A stretch of 25,608 nt of DNA from an uncultured Clostridia bacterium (GTDB taxonomy: Bacteria; Bacillota_A; Clostridia; TANB77; CAG-508), in NCBI GenBank assembly GCA_944392525.1, contig CALXXB010000015.1, positions 1 through 25,608 on the forward strand, read 5' to 3'. The translations under genes and the position numbers were made by a program. Below, in pieces: positions 1-6,697 of this stretch; within the stretch, counting starts at the first letter, position 1; each line of letters opens with the position of its first letter. The notes beneath the pieces were generated by a model, which saw only the letters and a program-made list of their open reading frames with translations, made no database searches and had not been told where the DNA came from.

Positions 1-22
1 TAATAAATCGAGGGCTTAACCA
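1..22 (+). rRNA. 23S rRNA, extreme 3' end (partial)
   Basis: The first bases read like the conserved 3' terminus of Bacillota 23S rRNA: an ACUAAU-like stretch, then UCGAGGGCUUAACC. The terminal CUUAACC would pair with the GGUUAAG at the 23S 5' end, which lies outside the window. A 5S gene follows about 165 bases downstream, as expected of an rRNA operon. Only the last ~22 bases are present. Confidence 0.7.
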
Positions 23-127
23 CAGTATTTATAAAAATCAATCTAAAACCTAAACAATTATTCATCTATGTATTTTTGAATGTGCTTGAATAAAATAAAA
101 AAAGTTGCATAAAATATAAAAAAAGAC

Positions 128-156
128 TTGAAATATTTTTCTAATTAATATATAAT
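128..156 (+). promoter_or_regulatory. sigma-A type promoter in front of 5S/tRNA-Asn
   Basis: TTGAAA (128-133), a 17-base spacer and a perfect TATAAT (151-156) predict a start near 163, about 24 bases before 5S. The -10 lies inside an inverted repeat CTAATTA/TAATTAG (141-147 and 153-159). This suggests that 5S and tRNA-Asn can be transcribed apart from the upstream 23S. Confidence 0.6.
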
Positions 157-186
157 TAGAAAGTACCAAAATTAAGTAATTAATTT

Positions 187-303
187 TCTGGTGATTATGA
201 CATTTAGGGAAATACCTGTTCCCATCCCGAACACAGAAGTCAAGCCTAAATGTGCCGAAAATACTTGTGGGTTACCCTGCTGGAAAGATAGGTTGTTGCC
301 AGA
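187..303 (+). rRNA. rrf: 5S ribosomal RNA
   Basis: About 117 bases with the 5S hallmarks. The central CCCAUCCCGAACACAGAAGUCAAGC-type loop region is present, with TCTGG at the 5' end pairing with CCAGA at the 3' end to close helix I. It is a structural RNA of the large ribosomal subunit. It sits between the 23S 3' end and tRNA-Asn. The ends are set by the closing helix and may be off by one or two bases. Confidence 0.95.
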
Positions 304-314
304 TTTATATATAT

Positions 315-390
315 TCCTCGTTAGCTCAGTTGGTAGAGCGCTCGGCTGTTAACCGATAGGTCGTTGGTTCGAGCCCAACACGAGGAGCCA
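315..390 (+). tRNA. tRNA-Asn (anticodon GTT)
   Basis: A 76-base cloverleaf. The acceptor TCCTCGT pairs with ACGAGGA, the D arm is TAGCTCAGTTGGTAGAGC, and the anticodon loop CTGTTAA carries GTT. The T arm is GTTGG-TTCGAGC-CCAAC. The discriminator is G, and CCA is encoded. The outermost anticodon-stem pair is a C/T mismatch. It lies 11 bases after 5S and ends at its own terminator. A degenerate inverted copy of its 3' half lies at 763-804. Confidence 0.97.
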
Positions 391-393
391 TAG

Positions 394-427
394 AATAGCA
401 GATAATTTCTTATCTGCTATTTTTTGT
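394..427 (+). terminator. intrinsic terminator of the 5S-tRNA unit
   Basis: A perfect 12-base stem, AATAGCAGATAA with TTATCTGCTATT, closes a TTTC loop and runs into TTTTTG. It lies four bases after the tRNA CCA. Confidence 0.9.
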
Positions 428-762
428 TTGCTAATTTTTATATCTAAAATTGTATATAATTTAAATAAGTATGTGAAAATAAATGAAATAAATTTGAGAA
501 ATATGTAATAAAAAATTTGAAATCAATAGTTCGACTTGAATATATTGCTATGATTGTAGTGACGACTCAACAAGAAGAGATAATAATATAAAAAAACGTC
601 TAAAAATGATATTAAGAAGAAGTATGAAATTACTAGAAATAAAGTTATTAGGTGGAATCGGCTATAAATAATGATAAAAGATATTATTATGGTTAATAAA
701 TTAGAAAAATATTTAGAGCTTGCAAAAGATATTTCAGAATATGATAGATTGAAGTACATAGT
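428..762. other. gene-poor, apparently decayed stretch
   Basis: No intact gene is convincing here. In one plus-strand frame, codons around 540-669 would encode a short piece with a CYDC motif and a basic tail (KKRLKMILRR), but it is preceded by an in-frame TGA and has no start. A second piece from ATG 671 runs through KLEKYLELAKDISEYDRLKY and continues into the antisense tRNA fragment at 763-804, stopping at 821-823. Both look like remnants of longer genes and neither is recognised. The stretch lies between an intact tRNA-Asn and a broken tRNA-Asn copy, so a decayed integrated element is a reasonable reading (inference). Confidence 0.35.
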
Positions 763-804
763 TGGCTCCTCGGGTTGGAATCGAACGAACGACCTATCAG
801 TTAG
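763..804 (-). pseudogene. tRNA-Asn 3'-half fragment, inverted and degenerate
   Basis: Read on the minus strand, these 42 bases match the 3' half of the tRNA-Asn at 315-390 (anticodon loop end to CCA) at 36 of 42 positions. The acceptor strand CGAGGAGCCA is kept. The T stem has a C/C mismatch. Similarity stops at the anticodon, and no D arm or 5' acceptor strand follows. It therefore cannot be a functional tRNA. Such 3' tRNA pieces are typical attachment-site scars of elements that integrate into tRNA genes. Confidence 0.8.
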
Positions 805-811
805 TTGTAAA

Positions 812-958
812 TTAATTATTTAAAGCAGAAAGAGTTGCTAAAGTATCTCCTAATTGAGTAAAAAAAGCAGCTAAGATATCTATTTCTTCTTGTGTTTTAT
901 CTTTTGCAATTTCACAAGCAAGAAGAGAAATAAAATTAACAAAAGCACAAGAATTCAT
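812..958 (-). CDS. DUF6774-like small protein (48 aa)
   Basis: A 48-residue protein starts with MNSCAFVNFISLLACEIAK and ends with AAFFTQLGDTLATLSALNN. The ATG is preceded by AGAGGTG at good spacing, which sets the start. It resembles the small clostridial family I know as DUF6774, of unknown function, in which an N-terminal MNSC and a central AAFFTQLGDTL stretch recur (family recalled, not searched). It has two predicted short helices, no signal peptide and two cysteines (positions 4 and 15). It lies directly beyond the tRNA fragment and is divergent from the 68-aa gene at 1064. It does not look decayed. Confidence 0.75.
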   Translation of the reverse strand: MNSCAFVNFISLLACEIAKDKTQEEIDILAAFFTQLGDTLATLSALNN

Positions 959-1063
959 AAATGTCACCTCTTAATATTATATGTAAAAATAACTTGTTAG
1001 TGAAAATAATTTTTATTAATAATTTATAAGAAATAAGAAATACTACATTTAGGTGTATGTAGT

Positions 1064-1270
1064 ATGAAACAAAAAGAAATAATAGAGAAATGGAAGCAGG
1101 GATTAAGCAAGGAAGTACTTGCAAAAAGATATAGAAGAGAATATAATCAAGGAATAAAAGTAATAAGAGCAAGTGTAGAAAATAGACATAAAGGAAGATT
1201 TATAACAAATTATGAGGCTTTAGCATATGTTGAGAAAATAATTTATATGTATATCAAGAATGAAAGGTAA
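1064..1270 (+). CDS. small basic helical protein, unknown function (68 aa)
   Basis: A 68-residue, strongly basic protein. The N-terminal segment (residues 2-28: EIIEKWKQGLSKEVLAKRY) looks like a helix-turn-helix, and the C-terminal part contains FITNYEALAYVEKIIY. AGGTG at 1051-1055 is spaced 8 bases from the ATG. An intrinsic terminator overlaps the stop codon, so it is a single-gene unit. I do not recognise a characterised family. A DNA-binding role is possible from charge and helix pattern but is inference. It is divergent from the 48-aa gene. Confidence 0.65.
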   Translation: MKQKEIIEKWKQGLSKEVLAKRYRREYNQGIKVIRASVENRHKGRFITNYEALAYVEKIIYMYIKNER

Positions 1271-1296
1271 GAATAATACTTTTCATTCTTTTTTTG
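1258..1296 (+). terminator. intrinsic terminator overlapping the 68-aa gene's stop
   Basis: GAATGAAAGGTA (1258-1269) pairs with TACTTTTCATTC (1277-1288) with one G-U pair around a seven-base loop, followed by seven T. The stop codon lies inside the 5' arm. Confidence 0.85.
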
Positions 1297-1396
1297 TGCT
1301 TAATAATTTCTTCATATTTATTTAAGAAAAAATAAATGGTATTTAAGAATTTACGGTGATAGAATAATAACAAATGAAAAAAGAGGGAGGAGAAAA

Positions 1397-2305
1397 ATGG
1401 AAGAACCAATTTTAAAATGTGAAAACTTATATAAGAATTTTGGTAAGAAAGAAATTCTTAAAAATGTCTCTTTTGAGATAAACCGTTCTGATATTCTAGG
1501 ATTCATAGGACCAAACGGAGCCGGAAAAACAACTACTATTAAGCTAATCTTAGGACTTCAAAGTATAACTAAAGGAAGGGTACTAATAAATGGATTTGAT
1601 ATAGAAAAACAATTTGAAAAAGCAATAGAAAAAGTAGGAGCAATAGTAGAAAATCCTGATTTATATATGTACTTAACAGGATATGAAAACTTACAACTAA
1701 TGGCTAATTTATATAAGGGAATAGATAAGAAAAGAATAGATGAAGTAGTTAGACTTGTAAAGCTAGAAAATAGAATAAATGATAAAGTATCAAAATATTC
1801 ATTAGGAATGAGACAAAGGCTAGGAATAGCACAAGCAATACTTCATAAGCCGACATTATTAATATTAGATGAGCCAACAAATGGATTAGACCCAGAAGGA
1901 ATAAAAGAAATGAGAGAACTTCTTTTAGAATTAGCAGAAAAAGAAGGAATGGGAATATTAATATCTAGTCATAACTTAGCAGAGTTAGATAATTTAGTAA
2001 ATAAAGTATGTATTATAAAAAATGGAGAAATAATCGAGACAAGTGGTATATCAGAAATTAAAAAAGAAGAAAAAGCAAATTACAAATTATTTGAAGTAAA
2101 TGATACATCAAAAATAAAAGAAATACTTCCAGGAGCAATAATAATGGATAAGAATAAATTTAAAATAGATGCAGTAAAAGAAGAAGTACCTGAAATAGTA
2201 GAATTATTAGTAAGTAAAAATATTTCTATTTATGAAGTTAAGAAAGAAGAAAAATCACTTGAAGAAGCATTTTTTGAAAAGACAGGGGGGAATGTAATTG
2301 AGTAA
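1397..2305 (+). CDS. ABC transporter ATP-binding protein (BcrA/NatA type)
   Basis: This is the ATPase subunit of a two-gene ABC-2 exporter. It hydrolyses ATP at the inner face of the membrane to drive the permease encoded next. Visible motifs: Walker A GPNGAGKTT at 38-46, a Q-loop region with Glu (VENPDLY, 84-90), an ABC signature SLGMRQRL at 135-142 (the SLGMR variant usual in the bacitracin/lantibiotic-immunity branch), Walker B LLILDEP at 154-160, D-loop GLDP 163-166 and H-loop His192. Residues ~215-302 form the C-terminal extension typical of this branch. A strong GGGAGGAG precedes the ATG. Its end overlaps the permease start by 8 bases, so translation is probably coupled. The substrate cannot be told. 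Peptide antibiotic resistance or lipid/peptide export are family options. Confidence 0.93.
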   Translation: MEEPILKCENLYKNFGKKEILKNVSFEINRSDILGFIGPNGAGKTTTIKLILGLQSITKGRVLINGFDIEKQFEKAIEKVGAIVENPDLYMYLTGYENLQLMANLYKGIDKKRIDEVVRLVKLENRINDKVSKYSLGMRQRLGIAQAILHKPTLLILDEPTNGLDPEGIKEMRELLLELAEKEGMGILISSHNLAELDNLVNKVCIIKNGEIIETSGISEIKKEEKANYKLFEVNDTSKIKEILPGAIIMDKNKFKIDAVKEEVPEIVELLVSKNISIYEVKKEEKSLEEAFFEKTGGNVIE

Positions 2306-3758
2306 TTTAATAAAAAATGAATTAACAAAGATTTTTAAGAAAAAATCTATTTATATAATTTTATTTGTAACATTAGCGTTTGTAATTTTATCAAATTGTA
2401 TGTATAAATATTTCTTTAATAGTGGGAGTTATTCATACTATAGTGAAGGTTATGTAGAATATGCAAGAGAAGAAATAAAAGGACTAGATCCTAATAGAAC
2501 AAGTGATACAAAAATGTATATAGAATATAAGACAGTATTAGATGTATATGATATGATGCAAGAGTATGACGATGATGCTTGGCAAATACAAATAATAGCA
2601 TCAAGGATAGAGCCATATGTAACTGAAAGAAACACATATTTATATGGAGCTGAAAAGAATGAAGAGCAAGCAAATAAAATAAGTGAACAGATAAATGAAT
2701 TGTTAGAAAGATTAAAAAATGATGATTGGAAATATTTTGCGAATGAAGAATTACAATCTGCAGAAGAAAAAGTAAAAGCATTAGAAGATGAGAAAAATAG
2801 TACAGATGATAAACAAAGATTAGAATCATTGGAATCAGAACTTGCAACAGCAAAAATTGATTTAGATGTTGCAAAATATAGAGTAGACGAAGATATAAAA
2901 TATGGTTATGACTATATGAACGTAGCATTAACAAATTATCAACAATATGCTTATACTATCGTTCAAATGGATAATTCAAATACAGAATTAACTTATCAAG
3001 AGAAAAAAGATTATAATGAAGCCATTGAAAATAAAGAAATAAGCAAATATATAATAGAAAATCACGTAGACGTAGAAAAAGTAAATGATTTAAGAGGAAT
3101 ATTATCAAGATTCTTTAATGAATTTGGATTGTTTATAATAGTTATTGTTGTTATGATAGCAGGAACAATAGTAAGTGAGGAATTCAACAAAGGAACAATA
3201 AAATTATTATTAGTAAAACCATATAGTAGAAATAAAATATTACTTTCTAAGTTCATAACTGTATTAATAATTACAGTATTTGCAATTGTGGTTATATTGG
3301 GTATGGAAATAATAGTTGGTGGCTTAATATTTGGATTTGATAGTTTGTCTGTCCCAGTGATAGTTTATAATTTCAATACAAATATGATACAAGAAATAAA
3401 TGTATTTGCATATGTAGGAACACAGGTTATTATGATACTTCCAAGTGTAATATTACTTGCAACATTAGCATTTGCACTAAGCGCAATATTTACAAATTCA
3501 CCAGTCGCAATAGCATTACCTTTGCTTGGATATATGGGAGTAGCAGTAATAAATCAACTTGCAATGCAGTATAATATAGGATTCTTAAGATATTTTGTAA
3601 CCCTAAATTGGGATTTTACACAATATTTATATGGAGGAATGCCTTTAATGGAAGGATTAACACCAGAATTCTCGGTAGTTATATGTTTACTATACTTCTT
3701 TATAATGATGATACCAACATTTGCTATATTTAAAAAGAAAAATATAAAGAATATTTAG
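2298..3758 (+). CDS. ABC-2 type permease with a large extracytoplasmic coiled-coil domain
   Basis: Membrane partner of the preceding ATPase, 486 aa. It starts at TTG 2298, with GGGGGG (2285-2290) seven bases upstream. The only ATG nearby (2292) runs straight into a stop. One transmembrane helix lies at ~17-38. A hydrophilic, acidic, Lys/Glu-rich stretch of about 230 residues follows (~40-270) with coiled-coil character around 110-190 (SAEEKVKALEDEK, ESELATAKIDLDVAKY). Five more helices lie at ~272-293, 315-345, 370-398, 402-422 and 455-478. This topology, a big loop between TM1 and TM2, matches ABC-2 exporters of the BcrB/YhgE-like kind. The loop would lie outside the membrane. A palindromic element begins at the last base of its stop codon. 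Confidence 0.88.
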   Translation: MSNLIKNELTKIFKKKSIYIILFVTLAFVILSNCMYKYFFNSGSYSYYSEGYVEYAREEIKGLDPNRTSDTKMYIEYKTVLDVYDMMQEYDDDAWQIQIIASRIEPYVTERNTYLYGAEKNEEQANKISEQINELLERLKNDDWKYFANEELQSAEEKVKALEDEKNSTDDKQRLESLESELATAKIDLDVAKYRVDEDIKYGYDYMNVALTNYQQYAYTIVQMDNSNTELTYQEKKDYNEAIENKEISKYIIENHVDVEKVNDLRGILSRFFNEFGLFIIVIVVMIAGTIVSEEFNKGTIKLLLVKPYSRNKILLSKFITVLIITVFAIVVILGMEIIVGGLIFGFDSLSVPVIVYNFNTNMIQEINVFAYVGTQVIMILPSVILLATLAFALSAIFTNSPVAIALPLLGYMGVAVINQLAMQYNIGFLRYFVTLNWDFTQYLYGGMPLMEGLTPEFSVVICLLYFFIMMIPTFAIFKKKNIKNI

Positions 3759-3853
3759 GGACGTTTCCTTTTATTGTTTTTCCTACACTTTGGGACACAT
3801 CTTATATGAGATGTGTCCCGATTTGTTGTATTTTAGACAAAAGGAAACGTCCC
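3758..3853. repeat. nested palindromic element (REP/MITE-like)
   Basis: The outer 15-base inverted repeats are perfect: GGGACGTTTCCTTTT at 3758-3772 and AAAAGGAAACGTCCC at 3839-3853. Inside is a second perfect 11-base hairpin, GGGACACATCT (3792-3802) with AGATGTGTCCC (3809-3819). Both arms begin with GGGAC. The element has no coding capacity. From memory, GGGACGTTTCC...GTC-type palindromes recur in many Bacillota genomes and are linked to IS200-like Y1/REP transposases; this was not searched. It begins inside the permease stop codon and may serve as its terminator-like 3' end. Confidence 0.75.
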
Positions 3854-3855
3854 CA

Positions 3856-3884
3856 TTGAAAAAAATAGTAAAAAGTGATAAAGT
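3856..3884 (+). promoter_or_regulatory. candidate promoter of the flavoprotein gene
   Basis: TTGAAA (3856-3861), 17 bases and TAAAGT (3879-3884), starting two bases after the palindromic element and 31 bases before the ATG at 3916. The -10 is weak. Confidence 0.4.
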
Positions 3885-3915
3885 AATGGCATAAGATAAT
3901 AAAGAGGTGAAAAAA

Positions 3916-4536
3916 ATGAAAGTAATATTAGTAAATGGAGGTCCGCATAAGGATGGATGTACAAATAGAGCATTAGAAGAGGTAAGTAAAACATTAGAAA
4001 ATAACGGGATAGAAACAGAAATCTTTTGGATTGGTAATAAAGCTATATCTGGATGCCTTGGATGTGGTGGATGTAGTAAAACAGGAAAATGTGTAATAGA
4101 TGATAAAGTAAATGAATTTTTAGATAAAGTAAGTAAAGCAGATGGATTTGTTTTTGGAAGTCCAGTACATTTTGCAGCAATATCAGGAGCGCTATCATCA
4201 TTTATGGATAGAGTATTTTATGGAAGAGGAAATTTATTTGCAAATAAAGTAGCTGCAGGAGTTGTTAGTTGTAGAAGAGGTGGAGCAACAGCAGCATTTG
4301 ATGAAATAAATAAATATTTTTTAATGACTAATATGATTGTTGTAGGATCTCAATATTGGAATATGGTTCATGGTAGTAAAAAGGAAGATGTAGAAAAAGA
4401 TGAAGAAGGTTTACAAACGATGAGAACACTTGGAAATAATATGGCTTGGTTATTAAAATCAATAGAAGCAGGAAGAAAAGAAGGGATAGAATTACCAGAA
4501 AAAGAAGAAACTAAAAGAACTAATTTTATAAGATAG
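3916..4536 (+). CDS. iron-sulfur flavoprotein / NADPH-dependent FMN reductase family
   Basis: A flavodoxin-fold oxidoreductase that should bind FMN in the cytoplasm. The start is ATG 3916, six bases after AGAGGTG. A GTG at 3907 lies within that ribosome binding site and is unlikely. This gives 206 aa. The N-terminal strand and phosphate loop read VILVNGGPHKDGCTNRAL (3-20). A compact cysteine motif, C-X2-C-X2-C-X5-C at residues 47, 50, 53 and 59, matches the 4Fe-4S site of iron-sulfur flavoproteins. FGSPVHFAAISGALSSFMDR (from about 89) is the usual flavin-loop stretch. Physiological partner and substrate are unknown. It is followed after 10 bases by murI and may be co-transcribed. Confidence 0.88.
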   Translation: MKVILVNGGPHKDGCTNRALEEVSKTLENNGIETEIFWIGNKAISGCLGCGGCSKTGKCVIDDKVNEFLDKVSKADGFVFGSPVHFAAISGALSSFMDRVFYGRGNLFANKVAAGVVSCRRGGATAAFDEINKYFLMTNMIVVGSQYWNMVHGSKKEDVEKDEEGLQTMRTLGNNMAWLLKSIEAGRKEGIELPEKEETKRTNFIR

Positions 4537-4546
4537 GGAGAATAAA

Positions 4547-5323
4547 ATGCAAGAAGAGGCAAGAAAAGGAAATATAGGAATATTTGATTCAGGAATTGGT
4601 GGAGTAACCGTACTTAGAGAAATAATAAAAATACTTCCAAATGAAAATTACATATATTATAGTGATTCCAAAAATAATCCTTATGGAGATAAATCAGAAG
4701 AAGAAATAATACAAAGATGTGAAGAATTATTTAAATTTTTATTAGAAAGAAATTGTAAAGCAGTTGTAATTGCATGTAATACAGCAAGCGCAGTGGCGTC
4801 AAGTTATTTAAGAGAAAAATATAAGAACATTCCAATAATTGCAATAGAACCAGCATATAAAATGGTACATGATTATAGCTATGATAAAGAAACTTTAGTT
4901 ATGGCAACTAAAGGAACAATAGAAAGTGAAAAATTTAATTTGCTATATCATAAATATGATAATCATAAAACAACACTTTTAGAATGTGTAGGTCTTGCAG
5001 ATGTAATAGAAGAAGGAAATGAGGATAGAATAAGAAAATATTTAGAAGAAAATATTGGACAATATAAAGGAAAAGTAGAAAATGTGGTTTTAGGATGTAC
5101 TCATTATCCTTTAGTCCAAAAAGAAATTGGACAAGTATTAGGTGAAAACGTAAGATTTTTTAACGGAGCAAGTAGGTTAGCTGTTCATTTAAAAGATGTA
5201 TTGGAAGAAAACAATCTGATAAGTGATAACAAAAATCAAGGAAAGATAGAATTCATAGACTCATTAGGTAAAAAAGAAAAAGAAGAAAGATTCTATAAAT
5301 TTTTAAAGGAGGAAAATCTATGA
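4547..5323 (+). CDS. murI: glutamate racemase
   Basis: Interconverts L- and D-glutamate in the cytoplasm and so supplies D-Glu for peptidoglycan. At 258 aa it has the usual length. The catalytic cysteines are Cys77 in ACNTAS and Cys184 in GCTHYP, and the N-terminal DSGIGG (14-19) supplies the conserved Asp/Ser. The substrate loop reads YYSDSKNNPYG (38-47 region), where most homologues have Y-x-GDTxxxPYG, so the GD is replaced by SD. The ATG follows GGGAG by six bases. Its stop overlaps the next start in ATGA, showing translational coupling with the DUF5684-like protein. Confidence 0.96.
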   Translation: MQEEARKGNIGIFDSGIGGVTVLREIIKILPNENYIYYSDSKNNPYGDKSEEEIIQRCEELFKFLLERNCKAVVIACNTASAVASSYLREKYKNIPIIAIEPAYKMVHDYSYDKETLVMATKGTIESEKFNLLYHKYDNHKTTLLECVGLADVIEEGNEDRIRKYLEENIGQYKGKVENVVLGCTHYPLVQKEIGQVLGENVRFFNGASRLAVHLKDVLEENNLISDNKNQGKIEFIDSLGKKEKEERFYKFLKEENL

Positions 5324-6135
5324 AATTAAGAAAGATAGTAGTAGGAATAATTATATTCTTATTAATAACATTATTATTTACAGTAAATAAAGTAGAAGCA
5401 GTAAAGGGAACACAAGGGATATCTGAAGAATTGTCAGAACAATTACAGAATATATCTAATGAAGATATATTGGAGATTTATGACCAAATAACAGAACAGT
5501 ATTCAAATGACGAGATTGCAGATATGATATTAGAAAATAAAAATCAAATAGCTGAAGACGCAGGAATAAGCGAGAGTGTAATTGATGCAGGGGCAGATTT
5601 CATAAGAAATACAAACAAAGAAGATATAAGAAAAATTTTAGAAAATGATGAAAGTATAAATCAAATAAGAAAAACTATTCAAGAAGGAGGGACAGCAAGT
5701 GAAGCAGTAGAAAACGCAATAGCAAATACAACTACTTCTCAAAAGATAAATTTATTATTTAAAATTTTACTTGCGAATAATATTATAAAAGCAGTATTTT
5801 GGGGAATTCTAATACTATTTATATATTGTACAATAACAAGATGGATTATATATAATAAAGCAGGAAAAAATGGATTTGCAGCGATTATTCCATTTTATAG
5901 ACAAGTTACAATGTATAAAGTATGTGGTTTATCACCATTTTTAATGATTCTTTGGTTAGTTCCTATATTTGGTTGGATTGCAATGTTCATAATTACTATT
6001 ATGAAAAGAATACTTTTGGCACAAAATTTTGGAAGAGGTGGATTGTTTGGAATAGGCATTTTAATACTTCCACCAATATTCTACTCAGTACTTGCGTTTA
6101 ATTCAAATATAGAGTATGAAGGAGAAGAAGAATAG
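5320..6135 (+). CDS. membrane protein with extracytoplasmic helical domain and C-terminal DUF5684-like domain
   Basis: 271 aa. Residues 1-27 are a signal peptide or first membrane anchor (basic start, hydrophobic core 8-22, ending VEA). Residues ~30-145 are hydrophilic, acidic and helical. Hydrophobic helices follow at ~157-178, 204-230 and 240-260. The segment 180-262 (AGKNGFAAIIPFYRQ, then LVPIFGW, then LPPIFYSVLAF) matches the pattern of DUF5684, a small multi-pass domain of unknown function (recalled, not searched). Its start overlaps murI by four bases and its stop shares one base with the GTG of apt, so the three are probably one operon. No enzymatic role is visible. Co-expression with murI gives only a weak hint of an envelope role. 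Confidence 0.8.
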   Translation: MKLRKIVVGIIIFLLITLLFTVNKVEAVKGTQGISEELSEQLQNISNEDILEIYDQITEQYSNDEIADMILENKNQIAEDAGISESVIDAGADFIRNTNKEDIRKILENDESINQIRKTIQEGGTASEAVENAIANTTTSQKINLLFKILLANNIIKAVFWGILILFIYCTITRWIIYNKAGKNGFAAIIPFYRQVTMYKVCGLSPFLMILWLVPIFGWIAMFIITIMKRILLAQNFGRGGLFGIGILILPPIFYSVLAFNSNIEYEGEEE

Positions 6136-6674
6136 TGAAAATATTAGAAAACAAACTAAAAAATGAACTAAATATTAGAACTGAAAGAAATTATCCAATT
6201 GAAGGTGTAGAGTTTATTGATATCATGCCTTTAATAATACAAAAAGAAACTTTAAAAGAAATAATTGATTTATTTGTAGAAGAGATAAAGAATAAAAATG
6301 TAGATTATATAATAGCTCCAGAAGCAAGGGGGTTTCTATTAGGTGTAGCAGTAGCAGATAGATTAAACATTGGCTGTGTGCCAGTAAGAAAACAAGGAAA
6401 ATTACCACCTACAACAGTAGAAGCAAAAATCGAGTATGAAAAAGAATATGGAAAAGATATAGTAGAACTTCCAAAACTAGTAAATACAACATATGAAAAT
6501 AAAAATTTTTATATGATAGATGATATTTATGCAACTGGAAATACTATGGAAAAGATAAAGGAAACAATTGAAAAATTGGGTGGAAAAGTAGTAGGAGAAG
6601 GAGTAATTTTAAATATTGTTGAATTAAATAATAATAAAAAAGTATTTTCTTTAATAGAAGTAAATGAAGAATAG
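6135..6674 (+). CDS. apt: adenine phosphoribosyltransferase-like protein
   Basis: A purine salvage enzyme that would make AMP from adenine and PRPP. 179 aa. It has GVEFIDIMPL (24-33), EARGFLLGVAVA (63-74), VPVRKQGKLP (82-91) and the PRPP loop FYMIDDIYATGNTMEK (125-140), in the expected type I phosphoribosyltransferase order. The loop reads IYATGNT where typical Apt proteins have LLATGGT, and a YEYG-type Tyr region is kept. The GTG start overlaps the previous TAG stop (TAGTG), with GGAGAAGAAG just upstream. A few relatives in this fold act on xanthine or are regulators, so the base is inferred. It ends at an intrinsic terminator. Confidence 0.9.
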   Translation: MKILENKLKNELNIRTERNYPIEGVEFIDIMPLIIQKETLKEIIDLFVEEIKNKNVDYIIAPEARGFLLGVAVADRLNIGCVPVRKQGKLPPTTVEAKIEYEKEYGKDIVELPKLVNTTYENKNFYMIDDIYATGNTMEKIKETIEKLGGKVVGEGVILNIVELNNNKKVFSLIEVNEE

Positions 6675-6697
6675 GGAAGGCAAAAGCCTTCCTTTTA
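6675..6697 (+). terminator. intrinsic terminator after apt
   Basis: GGAAGGC (6675-6681), AAAA loop, GCCTTCC (6686-6692), then TTTT. It lies between two convergent genes. On the minus strand no T tract follows, so it serves mainly apt. Confidence 0.85.

Noticed and set aside
523..759. 78-residue minus-strand frame across the decayed stretch
   Set aside because: Hydrophobic but compositionally biased product (Tyr/Leu/Ser/Phe from AT-rich DNA), no convincing ribosome binding site, no recognisable domain.
936..1172. 78-residue minus-strand frame rich in Leu/Ile/Phe
   Set aside because: Overlaps both small genes in their regulatory region and start; looks like an antisense shadow.
2491..2934. 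147-residue minus-strand open frame inside the permease
   Set aside because: Leu/His/Tyr-rich low-complexity product typical of the antisense of A-rich coding DNA, with no ribosome binding site and the sense frame clearly coding.
4547..6135. Reading murI and the DUF5684-like gene as a fusion
   Set aside because: They only share the 4-base ATGA overlap in different frames, a normal translational coupling.
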